Assembly (NCBI RefSeq): GCF_021404465.1
Contig: NZ_JABFTT010000006.1
Location: 62,001-126,000, forward strand
Origin: Billgrantia zhangzhouensis
GTDB lineage: Bacteria > Pseudomonadota > Gammaproteobacteria > Pseudomonadales > Halomonadaceae
DNA: 64,000 nucleotides
Direction: 5' to 3'
A program made the translations under genes and the position numbers. Shown in pieces: positions 37,060-45,898 of the stretch. Each line of letters opens with the position of its first letter. Position 1 is the stretch's first letter. The notes beneath the pieces were generated by a model that saw only the letters and a program-made list of their open reading frames with translations, did not search any database and was not told where the DNA came from.

Positions 37060-37896
37060 ATGTTTCATCATTCGTCCAAGCTTCAATATCCAGTCAAGGT
37101 AGACAAACCGGACCCCGAGTTCGCCATGCTACTGCAACAAGCCATTGGCGGCGTAGAAGGCGAGATTCGCGTCGCCATGCAGTACTTCTTCCAGGCCATG
37201 GGCGCCCGTGGCGACGATCGCATCCGCGACATGCTGATGTCGACGGCAACCGAAGAACTCTCGCACATCGAGATGCTGGGCCATGCCGTGGCGCTCAACC
37301 TGGAGGGTGCTCCAGTCTCCTATCAGGAGCAATCGGCCAAGGACCCGGTAGTCCGCGCCATTCTCGGCGGTGCCAATCCCCGGCACCTGCTCTCGTCCGG
37401 CCTCTCCGCCATGCCGGTCAACGCCAACGGCGTGCCGTTCGACATGAGCCACGTTTACGCGACCGGCAACGTGGCGGCCGATATGCTGGCCAACGTCACC
37501 GCCGAGGCAGGTGGCCGTGTATTGGCGTCGCGTCTCTACAACTGGACCGACGATCATGGCATGAAGGACTTCCTGTCCTTCCTGATTGCTCGCGACACCT
37601 ACCACCAGCAGCAGTGGTTGGCCGTGATCGAGGAGATGGGCGGTATCGAAGCCCAGTTGCCGGTGCCCAACGCCACACCGGAAGCCCACGAAGCCATGCA
37701 ACACTCCTACTACTATCTCAACACCCTGCTGGACAAAGAGGCGCCCAAGGGACGCTGGGCCGAAGGCCCCTCTCTCGACGGCCGCAGCGAATACTCGGTC
37801 AGGAACCAGCCGGCTCCCGAAGGCCAGGAACCCAAGCTGGGACCGGCCAAGCCCCATTCCGGCGCTCAGGAAGAGCAGATCAATCCGCCGAAGTGA
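37060..37896 (+). CDS. Manganese catalase
   Basis: 278-residue dinuclear manganese catalase, cytoplasmic. Metal ligands in GGVEGEIRVAMQYFF (Glu), ATEELSHIEML (Glu, His), TAEAGGRVLASRLYN (Glu) and ARDTYHQQQW (His). Pro/Gly-rich C-terminal tail. AAGGAG ribosome-binding site. It breaks down hydrogen peroxide without heme. Sits between the KGG and DUF892 genes, a stress trio. Confidence 0.95.
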   Translation: MFHHSSKLQYPVKVDKPDPEFAMLLQQAIGGVEGEIRVAMQYFFQAMGARGDDRIRDMLMSTATEELSHIEMLGHAVALNLEGAPVSYQEQSAKDPVVRAILGGANPRHLLSSGLSAMPVNANGVPFDMSHVYATGNVAADMLANVTAEAGGRVLASRLYNWTDDHGMKDFLSFLIARDTYHQQQWLAVIEEMGGIEAQLPVPNATPEAHEAMQHSYYYLNTLLDKEAPKGRWAEGPSLDGRSEYSVRNQPAPEGQEPKLGPAKPHSGAQEEQINPPK

Positions 37897-37934
37897 GCGG
37901 ATTCCCATCGATCGCAACCGCAAGGAGACAGCAC

Positions 37935-38453
37935 ATGGGCACTGAACCGCAAACCCCCAAGCATCTGGAAGACTGGCTACGCGATGCCCACGCCATGGAG
38001 AAACAAGCGGAGAAGATGCTGGAAGCCCAGGCCAGCCGCCTGGAGCATTATCCGCAGCTCAAGGCACGCATCGAAGAGCACCTGACCGAGACCCGCGGCC
38101 AGACGGAAAAGATCGAACAGTGCATCTCGCTGCTCGGTACCGACCTCTCGGCGATGAAGGACATGGGCGGCAAACTGGCAGCCTTCGGTCAAGCCATGGG
38201 CGGCATGATGTCAGGCGACGAGGTGGTCAAGGGCGGCCTCGCCAGCTACGCCTTCGAACACTTCGAGATCGCCAGCTACAAGGCCTTGATCCAGGCTGCG
38301 GAGAAAGTCGGCAAGCCCGAGATTGCTCGCATCTGCGAAGAGATCCTGCGCGAAGAGGAAGCCATGGCCGAGTGGCTCAGCGAACACCTGGACGACACTA
38401 CGCGTCAGTTCCTGGAGCGCTCGGAGAACAGCGACCTGCGCGCCAAGACCTGA
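37935..38453 (+). CDS. DUF892 ferritin-like protein (YciF family)
   Basis: 172-residue helical protein of the DUF892/YciE-YciF group, a ferritin-like four-helix bundle. HLEDWLRDAHAMEKQAEKMLE starts the first helix; Glu/His residues (ETRGQTEKIEQ, FEHFEIASYKALI, EEILREEEAM) could form a metal site. 38 bases after the catalase, with AAGGAG upstream. Often found with manganese catalase and stress genes; the activity is not established. Confidence 0.88.
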   Translation: MGTEPQTPKHLEDWLRDAHAMEKQAEKMLEAQASRLEHYPQLKARIEEHLTETRGQTEKIEQCISLLGTDLSAMKDMGGKLAAFGQAMGGMMSGDEVVKGGLASYAFEHFEIASYKALIQAAEKVGKPEIARICEEILREEEAMAEWLSEHLDDTTRQFLERSENSDLRAKT

Positions 38454-38534
38454 AGATTTCCTTTCATAGGGCGTTGCTAAAGGTACGTTGTAAAATGGCA
38501 CGTTGCGAACGCCTTGCATAGGCCCCTCGTTTCC

Positions 38535-38558
38535 CCCGGCCCCCCGCCGGGTTTTTTT
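38535..38558 (+). terminator. Rho-independent terminator of the stress cluster
   Basis: CCCGGC / GCCGGG stem with a CCCCC loop and seven Ts (38552-38558). Confidence 0.9.
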
Positions 38559-38680
38559 CGCCAGACCACCTTACTCCCTGCTCGCCATGGAAAGCGCCAC
38601 CCAATGCAGGGTGGCGCCACGTTGCGGATAGCAGTCGCGGATGGCAGCTAGAGAGCAACTACCTGGCTACATGTACCTGG

Positions 38681-40723
38681 CTACATGTGGTCGCGCGGTA
38701 TGACCTTCTCCCAGTTCTTGGAAAAAACCCGGTAGTCGTTCTCATAGGCGTCGAGCTGAGCGTGAATGAAGAAATTGCTCTCGTCGCAGCTCAGGATACT
38801 GCGTGTGTAGACCTCCACGTTCCAGTCGTCGCGCTTGAAGGAGCGCTCGGTATAGGTTTCGCCGCGCGCCGAGATGAAATCGTCATTGACGGTGCTGTAC
38901 CACTCCCGTGTACTGCGGCGCACCTCGGTACCGATATCCTCGATACGGAAGTGACCCTGGTCGTTGATGACTTCCAGAGTCGACTCCTTGGTCGCCAGAT
39001 CGCGATGCAGCAGCCAGTTGTGCTCGCTGGCCTCGAAGGTATGCAGTTCCAGCGGCGGGGCCTCCTCAGGCTCGTCGAACTCGGGCTGGCGCGCATCCTC
39101 CTCTCTCGGCGTTCGCTCCGGCAGCACCAGCGTGCTGCTCTCGGGATAGATGTCGACCTGGGCCGGCTCCGGCGGCAGCCAGGCCAGCGGCCAGTAGGAG
39201 GTCGAGACGGACAGGCGCAACTGATGGCCCACCGGGAAGCGCTGGGCGATCCCATTCATCGGGATACGCACCCGGTAGCGCCGGTGCGGCACCAGCGGTT
39301 CGGGGTCGGCGTCGCTGTCACGATGCGACAGGTTGAGCAGGCCATAGGTGACACGGGTCGACTTGCCGTCGGGGGCCACGTCCGAGAGTCGCACCGCGAG
39401 CATGGCCTGGGGCTTGTTGCAGGAGAGTTCGAACTCCACCACGGGCATGCCGAAGATATCGAGCGGCGCGGCCAGCTGACGGCTGCTGAAGATCAGCGAG
39501 CCGCCATCCTCCTCGCGCTGGTCGCCCGGCAGGTCCGGCGTGGCGGCATAGGAGCACCACTTGCCGGCCTCCAGCCCAACGCTGAGCGGGGACTGCAGTG
39601 CCAAGGCGCTCTCCTGCCCTTCGCGCTGGTGCGCCCCGCCGTGTCCTTCGCCCATGTGGATGGTATAGGGACCCAGCTCGTAGCGCCGCTCCTTGACGTT
39701 CTTCGATGGCCAGCCGGACTCACCGATCCAGCGCCCCGGACGCTCGCTGTAGGACGTGTCGGGCGGCACGCTGTCCTGCTCCCAGGCACGCAGCATGGGC
39801 TCGTTCATGATGCCGGTGTCCTTGCCCTTGAGCCAGTGGTCCCACCAGCGTAGCGCTTCCTGGAGGAAGCCGATGGCCGGCCCCGGCATCCCCTGGTGCG
39901 GGTACTTGTGTCCCCAAGGACCGATCAGCCCCTTGCGCGGCACCTCCAGGTGCTCCATCAAGCGCAGCACGGTGTTGGTGAAACCGTCGGCCCAGCCACC
40001 AATGGCATATACCGGGCACTGGATCGCCGAATAATTTTCGTTGATCGAGCTGGTCGACCAATAGGCGCTGCGACGCTGATGCTCGACCCACTGTTCAAGC
40101 CATAGGCCGCTGTTCTCCATGCGGTCGAACCACATATCGCGCCAGCGGTTGCCAACGATCTGCGGGTCCGGCGGCAGGGTATTGAAGGCGAACATGACGG
40201 TGGCTTCGGAAAGATTGTCACCGAGCAGACAGCCACCCATGTAGTGCATGTTGTCGGCATAGAGGTCGTCGCTCGAGCAGATGCTGATGATAGCCTTCAG
40301 CGCCGGTGGCCGCTTGGCCGCCACCTGCAGGCTGTTGAAGCCGCCCCAGGAGATGCCCATCATGCCGACATTGCCGTCGCACCAGGGCTGTTCGGCAAGC
40401 CAGGCGATGGCATCCACGCCATCTTCCTGCTCCTGCTGGGTGTACTCGTCGGTGAGTACGCCATCCGAATCGCCACTGCCGCGCATGTCGACCCGAACGC
40501 AGACATAGCCGTGTCCGGCCAGGTAGGCATGGTTGGTGGCGTCCCGTCCACGGGTGATGTCGCGCTTGCGATAAGGGATGTATTCCATGATCGCCGGTAG
40601 CGGCGTACGCTCGGCCTCCTCCGGCAGCCAGACCCTGGCTGCCAACTGGGCTCCGTCGCGCATCGGGATGAAGACGTTCTCTATCTCACGAACCTTGTAC
40701 GGAAACGAATCTGCGACACTCAC
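38681..40723 (-). CDS. CocE/NonD family hydrolase (X-Pro dipeptidyl-peptidase type)
   Basis: 680 residues. Alpha/beta-hydrolase domain with nucleophile motif GISWGGFNSLQ, Asp and His in the middle part (AIGGWADGFTN, GPWGHKYPHQG), and a C-terminal beta-sandwich (residues about 400-600). This is the CocE/acyl-amidase or amino-acid-ester-hydrolase fold; the substrate cannot be told. Start is a GTG at 40723 with AAAGGAGGAATC directly upstream; the reading from 40783 lies within the preceding gene. It begins 18 bases after the ATP-grasp gene stops. Confidence 0.88.
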   Translation of the reverse strand: MSVADSFPYKVREIENVFIPMRDGAQLAARVWLPEEAERTPLPAIMEYIPYRKRDITRGRDATNHAYLAGHGYVCVRVDMRGSGDSDGVLTDEYTQQEQEDGVDAIAWLAEQPWCDGNVGMMGISWGGFNSLQVAAKRPPALKAIISICSSDDLYADNMHYMGGCLLGDNLSEATVMFAFNTLPPDPQIVGNRWRDMWFDRMENSGLWLEQWVEHQRRSAYWSTSSINENYSAIQCPVYAIGGWADGFTNTVLRLMEHLEVPRKGLIGPWGHKYPHQGMPGPAIGFLQEALRWWDHWLKGKDTGIMNEPMLRAWEQDSVPPDTSYSERPGRWIGESGWPSKNVKERRYELGPYTIHMGEGHGGAHQREGQESALALQSPLSVGLEAGKWCSYAATPDLPGDQREEDGGSLIFSSRQLAAPLDIFGMPVVEFELSCNKPQAMLAVRLSDVAPDGKSTRVTYGLLNLSHRDSDADPEPLVPHRRYRVRIPMNGIAQRFPVGHQLRLSVSTSYWPLAWLPPEPAQVDIYPESSTLVLPERTPREEDARQPEFDEPEEAPPLELHTFEASEHNWLLHRDLATKESTLEVINDQGHFRIEDIGTEVRRSTREWYSTVNDDFISARGETYTERSFKRDDWNVEVYTRSILSCDESNFFIHAQLDAYENDYRVFSKNWEKVIPRDHM

Positions 40724-40740
40724 GATTCCTCCTTTCGGGT

Positions 40741-42030
40741 TCATTCGGTGGGTTCGATCTCGAACTGAAGTGCTTCCAGGCAAGCCTTGTAGCGCTCCTC
40801 GATCTGATCGTGATCCTCACCCGCAATATAGAGGGTTCCCAGGCGATAGCTAAAACTGTCCTGGTGCATCAGGTCGCCCAGTCGATCACCTGGCTGGACA
40901 TCGAGGCGCACCTTGGTGCCGGGGAAGCGCTCGGCAAGCGCCGCGATCTCCTCTTCACTCGGTACACGCCTGACAATACCGTCGCGATGCTCGTAAGGGA
41001 TGTAGCACTTGGCCGCCACGGCCGCCTCACCCTGGCGGTTGGCCAGCGATGGTCGCTCACCGAAGGCGATATCGACGGCCACCTCATGGTTCGACATGCC
41101 ATCGACCATGATGAAGATCTCACTATGAGATTGGGAAATACGGGTGTTGACCTCGATCAGCCACAGCTTGTCGCTCTCCTCGTCCCACATGAACTCGGCG
41201 TTGAAACAGCCGTTGTCGTAACCGATATGTTCGAGGAAGCGGCGTGAAACATCGATCATTTCCCGATGGATACGCTCGGGCAGGTTACTGGGATACTCCA
41301 AACGGTCGTAGGGAATCTCCTTGTTGACCGAGTTGGGCTGGGCGATGATGCCATGAACGTTGAACTCACCGCGATAGACCGTGCCCTCGGGCGCTCCTTG
41401 AACGCCGCTGACGATCTGCTCGGCAATGCAAGAGTTGCCATCCATGTGCTGGATTTCCGGCGGCAGCTCCACATAGTTCAGCGCCTCATTGAACGGATCG
41501 CCAAGCTGGCGAATACCCTGGCGGATCTCCTCGATCGCAGTGTGAAACTGCTCGTCGTTCTCGATCTTGAAGCCCAGGTGCGAGGAAAACGCCTTGACCG
41601 GTTTGATCCAGAATGGGTATTTCAGCGTCACCTGCGAGAGCGGGTCCTCCGCGAAAGGATCGACGCCACAGAATTCCGGCACCACCTCAGGCACGGCTTT
41701 CTGCTGCTCGAGCCGGCTCCAGTACTTGTGCTCGCACTTGAGCACGCTCTCCACCGAAGGCGAGGGAATGTCGTATTCCCGGCACAGAATGGGGACCATC
41801 ACACTGGTCGGAAAGTCCCACTGCGCCACGATGGCATCAATGGAACCGTCAAATGCTTCGAGTTTTCGGCGTGCCTCGTTGAGCAGGGCATCGAAGGAAA
41901 AGTTGGGTGACTCGACGGCTGTCTTGACGGACAGCAGGCTGTGCACGATGAACTTATCGGAGTGGCGTAGAGTTTCCAGTTCCTGACGCTGCTGATCCTC
42001 GAGCGCCACGACAAAAATGTTCCGCTTCAT
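40741..42030 (-). CDS. ATP-grasp ligase family protein
   Basis: 429 residues, no close family recognised. ATP-grasp fold: Lys in YPFWIKPVKAFSSHLG, metal-binding LWLIEVNTRIS (E-x-N), and a biotin-carboxylase-like C-terminal part. ATP-grasp enzymes join a carboxylate to an amine or thiol using ATP. The ATG at 42030 has GGAG eight bases upstream. Followed directly by a CocE-type hydrolase, so the two likely act on one metabolite or peptide. Confidence 0.8.
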   Translation of the reverse strand: MKRNIFVVALEDQQRQELETLRHSDKFIVHSLLSVKTAVESPNFSFDALLNEARRKLEAFDGSIDAIVAQWDFPTSVMVPILCREYDIPSPSVESVLKCEHKYWSRLEQQKAVPEVVPEFCGVDPFAEDPLSQVTLKYPFWIKPVKAFSSHLGFKIENDEQFHTAIEEIRQGIRQLGDPFNEALNYVELPPEIQHMDGNSCIAEQIVSGVQGAPEGTVYRGEFNVHGIIAQPNSVNKEIPYDRLEYPSNLPERIHREMIDVSRRFLEHIGYDNGCFNAEFMWDEESDKLWLIEVNTRISQSHSEIFIMVDGMSNHEVAVDIAFGERPSLANRQGEAAVAAKCYIPYEHRDGIVRRVPSEEEIAALAERFPGTKVRLDVQPGDRLGDLMHQDSFSYRLGTLYIAGEDHDQIEERYKACLEALQFEIEPTE

Positions 42031-42343
42031 CCGTCTATCTCCATGACAGTTTCGTGGAAAATCAAGTTCGTGGAAAACCAAGCTTGGGTGGCGTTCCTGC
42101 CATCCATACACTCATCAAGATAAGTAGGCTTCGCTCAAGGTTCCATGGGGAAGACGATTCTTTACCCTTTCACACTGCGGGAAACAGTACGGAACGCAAA
42201 GGCCAATGACTTACACCGATATAGGCTGACGAAACCGTTCCGACCCATTGTGGTGCGCCATGGATTTGGCCCTTGCGCCAAGCAGGGCTAGGCTGAGAAG
42301 CGAAGGCCATTTGCCTGGGAGCCAGCGGCCAAGGATGGAGCCG
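42031..42343. other. Divergent intergenic region between the ATP-grasp gene and ligD
   Basis: 313 bases. No gene seen; promoters for both directions must lie here. I saw no clear repeat or operator. Confidence 0.45.
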
Positions 42344-44884
42344 ATGGAACGACTCGAGGAGTACCGCCGCAAGCGCGACTTCACGCGAACGCGCGAGCCC
42401 GCCGGGGACAAGCAGGGTAAGAGCACACCGGGTTATCTCTACGTGATGCACAAGCATGCGGCGAGCCATGACCATTTCGACCTGCGCCTGGAGCAGGATG
42501 GCGTGCTCAGGAGCTGGGCGCTACCCAAGGGACCGAGCCTAGAACCCGGCGAGAAGCGTCTGGCCGTCGAGGTGGAAGACCATCCGCTGGAGTATGGCGA
42601 GTTCGAGGGCGTGATTCCCGAGGAAGCCTATGGCGGCGGCACCGTCATGCTATGGGATCGCGGCACCTGGAAACTCAAGGGTAAACCCAAGCCGGATCGA
42701 ATCGATATCGAACTCGACGGCGAACGGCTCAAGGGCAACTGGACCCTGACCCGCATGAGCGGCAAGCGCCAGGACAAGCACGGGCGCAACTGGCTGCTGA
42801 TCAAGCGCCACGACGACAAGTCGCGCATGGAGGATTCGCTCACGGTCGAGCTCGACGCAAGCATTGCCAGCGGCCGCAGCATGCTGGAGATCGCCGAGGA
42901 TAGCGATGCCATCTGGAGCTCCGGTGCCTGTGACGAGCCCCCCTCCCCCCCACCCGACCCCAGCGCTCTAAAAGGCGCCCGACGTGCGAAGCTGCCGCGC
43001 GAAGCGACGCCGCAGCTTGCCACCCTGGCCCGCGAGGTACCGGCCCAGGGCAAATGGGTCCACGAGATCAAGCTCGATGGCTATCGCCTGCTCGCCCGCA
43101 TCGAAAAGGGCAACGTGCGCCTGATCACCCGCAACGGCAAGGACTGGACCCACCGCTTTCCCGAGATCGTCCGGGCGCTCGAGCCGCTGCCGGTGGACTC
43201 GGCGCTGCTCGACGGCGAGGTGGTGGCCATGGGCAGCGACGGCATCACTCGCTTCGGACAGCTGCAGGAGGCACTCTCCAATGGACGCACAGCCGCCCTC
43301 GTCTACCAGATCTTCGACCTGCCCTACCTGGCCGGGTATGACCTGGCCGGCGTGTCGCTACTCGAGCGCAAGCGCACCCTTGAGGCACTGCTCGACGCCG
43401 CCGGCATGCGAACCGGCACGATTCGCTACTCCGACCATATCGAGACTCACGGCGATTCCTTCCATCAACGCGCCTGCCAGATGGGGCTGGAGGGCATCAT
43501 CAGCAAGCGTGCCGACAGCCGCTACCAGCAGAAGCGAAGCCGCAACTGGCTCAAGGTCAAGTGCGTCAGCCACGAGGAGTTCGTGATCGGCGGCTATACC
43601 GACCCCAGCGGCTCACGCAGCGGTTTCGGTTCGCTGCTGATGGGCGCCTACGGCAAGCAGGGGCTGGTATATGCCGGGCGAGTGGGCACCGGCTTCAGCA
43701 ACTGTCTGCTGAAGCGGCTGAGCGCCACCCTGCAGGAACTCGAGATTCCCCGTTCCCCTTTCCATGGCAGTGTGCCGGACAGCCGCTCGGTGCACTGGGT
43801 GCGTCCCGAACTGGTGATCGAAGTGGAGTTCACCGAACGCACCCGCGACGACCGCCTGCGCCACCCGGCCTTTCGCGGCCTGCGCGAGGACCGTAATCCG
43901 GAGGAGATTCGCATGACCCCGACCAAAGAGATGGCCGCCGAAGACGTTGCGACAAAGAGCGCCAAACCGGCCGCGCACAAACGCAAGGACGAGACCTTGC
44001 TGCTCGGCGTGCGCCTTACCCACCCCGAGCGCGTGCTGTTTCCCGAGCAGGGCCTGACCAAGCTCGACCTGGCGCGCTTCTACGAGCAGATCCATGAGTG
44101 GGTGCTGCCCCGACTGGCCCGCCGGCCACTGTCACTGGTGCGCTGCCCCCAGGGTCGCAATGACGAATGCTTCTTCCAGAAGCACCCGCGCGCCGCCATT
44201 CCCGACAGCGTGCCGCGTATCGACGTGCCGGAGAAAAAAGGCAGCGCCGAATATGTATATGTCGAAACGGCCGCCGATCTGATCGGCCTGGTGCAGGCAG
44301 GTGCGCTGGAAATCCACCCCTGGGGCAGCCGCATCGACCACCTCGAGCAGCCTGACAGCCTGGTGTTCGACCTCGACCCGGACCAAGGCATCGCCTGGAA
44401 GGAGATCCTGCGCGTCGCCGGCACCCTGCGCGAACGCCTCGAGTCGCTGGGGCTCACCCCCTTCCTGCGCACCACCGGCGGCAAGGGGTTGCACCTGGTC
44501 GTACCGCTCGAGCCCAGCGCCGAGTGGGAGCAGGCCAAGGCCTTCGCCAAAGGAGTGGCCGAAGCACATGCCCAGGACGACCCGAAGCGCCTGACCACCA
44601 ACATGTCCAAGGCCAAGCGCGAAGGGCGAATCTTTCTCGACTACCTGCGTAACGGACGTGGCGCCACGGCCGTGGCCTCCTACACGGTACGCGCGCGCGC
44701 GAATGCCCCGGTGGCGGTACCGATTCGCTGGGACGAGCTCAACGCCGCACTGCGCGCCGACCGCTACAACGTGCAGAACCTGCGTCGCCGGCTCTCCTCC
44801 CTGCGCGAGGATCCCTGGGTGGGTTTCGACGAGGCGGCACGCCCGCTGGATGCCCAGCTGCTCAAGGTCATGGGCGTGAAATGA
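42344..44884 (+). CDS. ligD: Multifunctional NHEJ DNA ligase LigD (PE-ligase-polymerase)
   Basis: 846 residues in the order phosphoesterase (about 1-170; HDHFDLRLEQDG, ALPKGPS), ATP-dependent ligase (about 230-530; nucleotidyl Lys in HEIKLDGYR, EGIISKR, WLKVKC) and primase/polymerase (about 570-846; FFQKHPR, SLVFDLDPD, TTGGKGLHL). Same domain order as Pseudomonas aeruginosa LigD. Joins and fills double-strand breaks with Ku. Start at ATG 42344, AAGG nine bases upstream. First gene of the NHEJ operon. Confidence 0.97.
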   Translation: MERLEEYRRKRDFTRTREPAGDKQGKSTPGYLYVMHKHAASHDHFDLRLEQDGVLRSWALPKGPSLEPGEKRLAVEVEDHPLEYGEFEGVIPEEAYGGGTVMLWDRGTWKLKGKPKPDRIDIELDGERLKGNWTLTRMSGKRQDKHGRNWLLIKRHDDKSRMEDSLTVELDASIASGRSMLEIAEDSDAIWSSGACDEPPSPPPDPSALKGARRAKLPREATPQLATLAREVPAQGKWVHEIKLDGYRLLARIEKGNVRLITRNGKDWTHRFPEIVRALEPLPVDSALLDGEVVAMGSDGITRFGQLQEALSNGRTAALVYQIFDLPYLAGYDLAGVSLLERKRTLEALLDAAGMRTGTIRYSDHIETHGDSFHQRACQMGLEGIISKRADSRYQQKRSRNWLKVKCVSHEEFVIGGYTDPSGSRSGFGSLLMGAYGKQGLVYAGRVGTGFSNCLLKRLSATLQELEIPRSPFHGSVPDSRSVHWVRPELVIEVEFTERTRDDRLRHPAFRGLREDRNPEEIRMTPTKEMAAEDVATKSAKPAAHKRKDETLLLGVRLTHPERVLFPEQGLTKLDLARFYEQIHEWVLPRLARRPLSLVRCPQGRNDECFFQKHPRAAIPDSVPRIDVPEKKGSAEYVYVETAADLIGLVQAGALEIHPWGSRIDHLEQPDSLVFDLDPDQGIAWKEILRVAGTLRERLESLGLTPFLRTTGGKGLHLVVPLEPSAEWEQAKAFAKGVAEAHAQDDPKRLTTNMSKAKREGRIFLDYLRNGRGATAVASYTVRARANAPVAVPIRWDELNAALRADRYNVQNLRRRLSSLREDPWVGFDEAARPLDAQLLKVMGVK

Positions 44885-44918
44885 CGGAGGCCTGGATCAT
44901 GATCCCGGAGGGAATGGC

Positions 44919-45122
44919 ATGAGCGAAGCGCCCTGGTGGGTGGAGTCCGGTCCCGAGACCTGTCAGTTCTGCCTGCGCACCTTTCACTACGAGGCGGGCT
45001 ACCACTGCATCTACTGCGACCGGCCGACCTGTCCGATCTGCGTCGAAACGCGCTTCGAGAACCGCGAGACGCTATGCCCCGAATGTCATGAAGAAGACGC
45101 CAGCCACGGGGAGGAACGCTGA
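44919..45122 (+). CDS. Small double zinc-ribbon protein
   Basis: 67 residues with four CXXC knuckles: CQFC, CIYC, CPIC and CPEC, plus two His in FHYEAGYH. Two zinc sites are likely, resembling a small RING/PHD-like or zinc-ribbon fold. Between ligD (34 bases) and ku; its stop codon shares a base with the ku start. GGAGGG ribosome-binding site. No function is known; the position suggests a role with LigD/Ku at DNA ends. Confidence 0.9.
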   Translation: MSEAPWWVESGPETCQFCLRTFHYEAGYHCIYCDRPTCPICVETRFENRETLCPECHEEDASHGEER

Positions 45123-45898
45123 TGCCAGCACGAGCGATGTGGAAAGGCGTGATCCGCTTCGGCGAGGTAGAGGTACCGGTAAAGCTCTACTCCGCGGTGC
45201 AGGATCGCAGCGTGCACTTCCGCCTGCTGCACGAAAAGGATCGCTCGCCGGTCAAGCAGGCCATGGTCAACCCCGACACTGACGAGATCGTGCCTCACGC
45301 CGAGACCCGTCGCGCCTATCGCACCGACGAAGGCAGCCTGGTGATGTTCGACAAGCAGGAACTCGAAGCCCTGGAGCCAGACTCGGGTCGCGACATCGAA
45401 GTGATCCGCTTCATGCCGCCACAGGTGATCGATCATCGCTGGTACGACCGGCCCTACTACCTGGGCCCGGATGGCAGCGAGTCGCTCTACTTCGCCCTGG
45501 CCGAAGCCCTGGGAAATAGTGGTAAGGAGGGCCTGGCACGCTGGGTCATGCGCAAGAAGAGCTACGTCGGCGCACTGCGCCTGCATCGTGGCGTGCCCAT
45601 GCTGATGTCGTTGCGCCACGAGGAGCAGGTGGTACCGGTAGATGCCCTGGAGCCGCCCAAGGGCAAGGCACTTGACGCCAAGGAGCTCGACATGGCGCGC
45701 CAGTTGATCGGCATGCTCGAGGCGGATTTCGACCCCGCAGAATATCACGACGAATATCGCCAGCGGGTGCTGGAGCTGATCGAAGCCAAGCGGCGCGGCA
45801 AGCGCGTCAAGGTCACGCCTATTCGTCGCCGCGAGGCTTCCGATGACCTCTCCAAGGCGCTCGAGGCCAGCCTGAAGAAGGAGCGCAAGCGTGCCTAG
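45122..45898 (+). CDS. ku: Ku protein (NHEJ), copy 1
   Basis: 258-residue bacterial Ku. Core barrel from residue 6 (MWKGVIRFGEVEVPVKLYSAV) through YDRPYYLGPDGSESLYFALAEAL and the Lys/Arg-rich C-terminus (KRRGKRVKVTPIRRR). Forms a ring at DNA ends and recruits LigD. It lacks a long tail, unlike copy 2. Overlaps the upstream zinc-ribbon gene and copy 2, so translation is coupled. Confidence 0.97.
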   Translation: MPARAMWKGVIRFGEVEVPVKLYSAVQDRSVHFRLLHEKDRSPVKQAMVNPDTDEIVPHAETRRAYRTDEGSLVMFDKQELEALEPDSGRDIEVIRFMPPQVIDHRWYDRPYYLGPDGSESLYFALAEALGNSGKEGLARWVMRKKSYVGALRLHRGVPMLMSLRHEEQVVPVDALEPPKGKALDAKELDMARQLIGMLEADFDPAEYHDEYRQRVLELIEAKRRGKRVKVTPIRRREASDDLSKALEASLKKERKRA

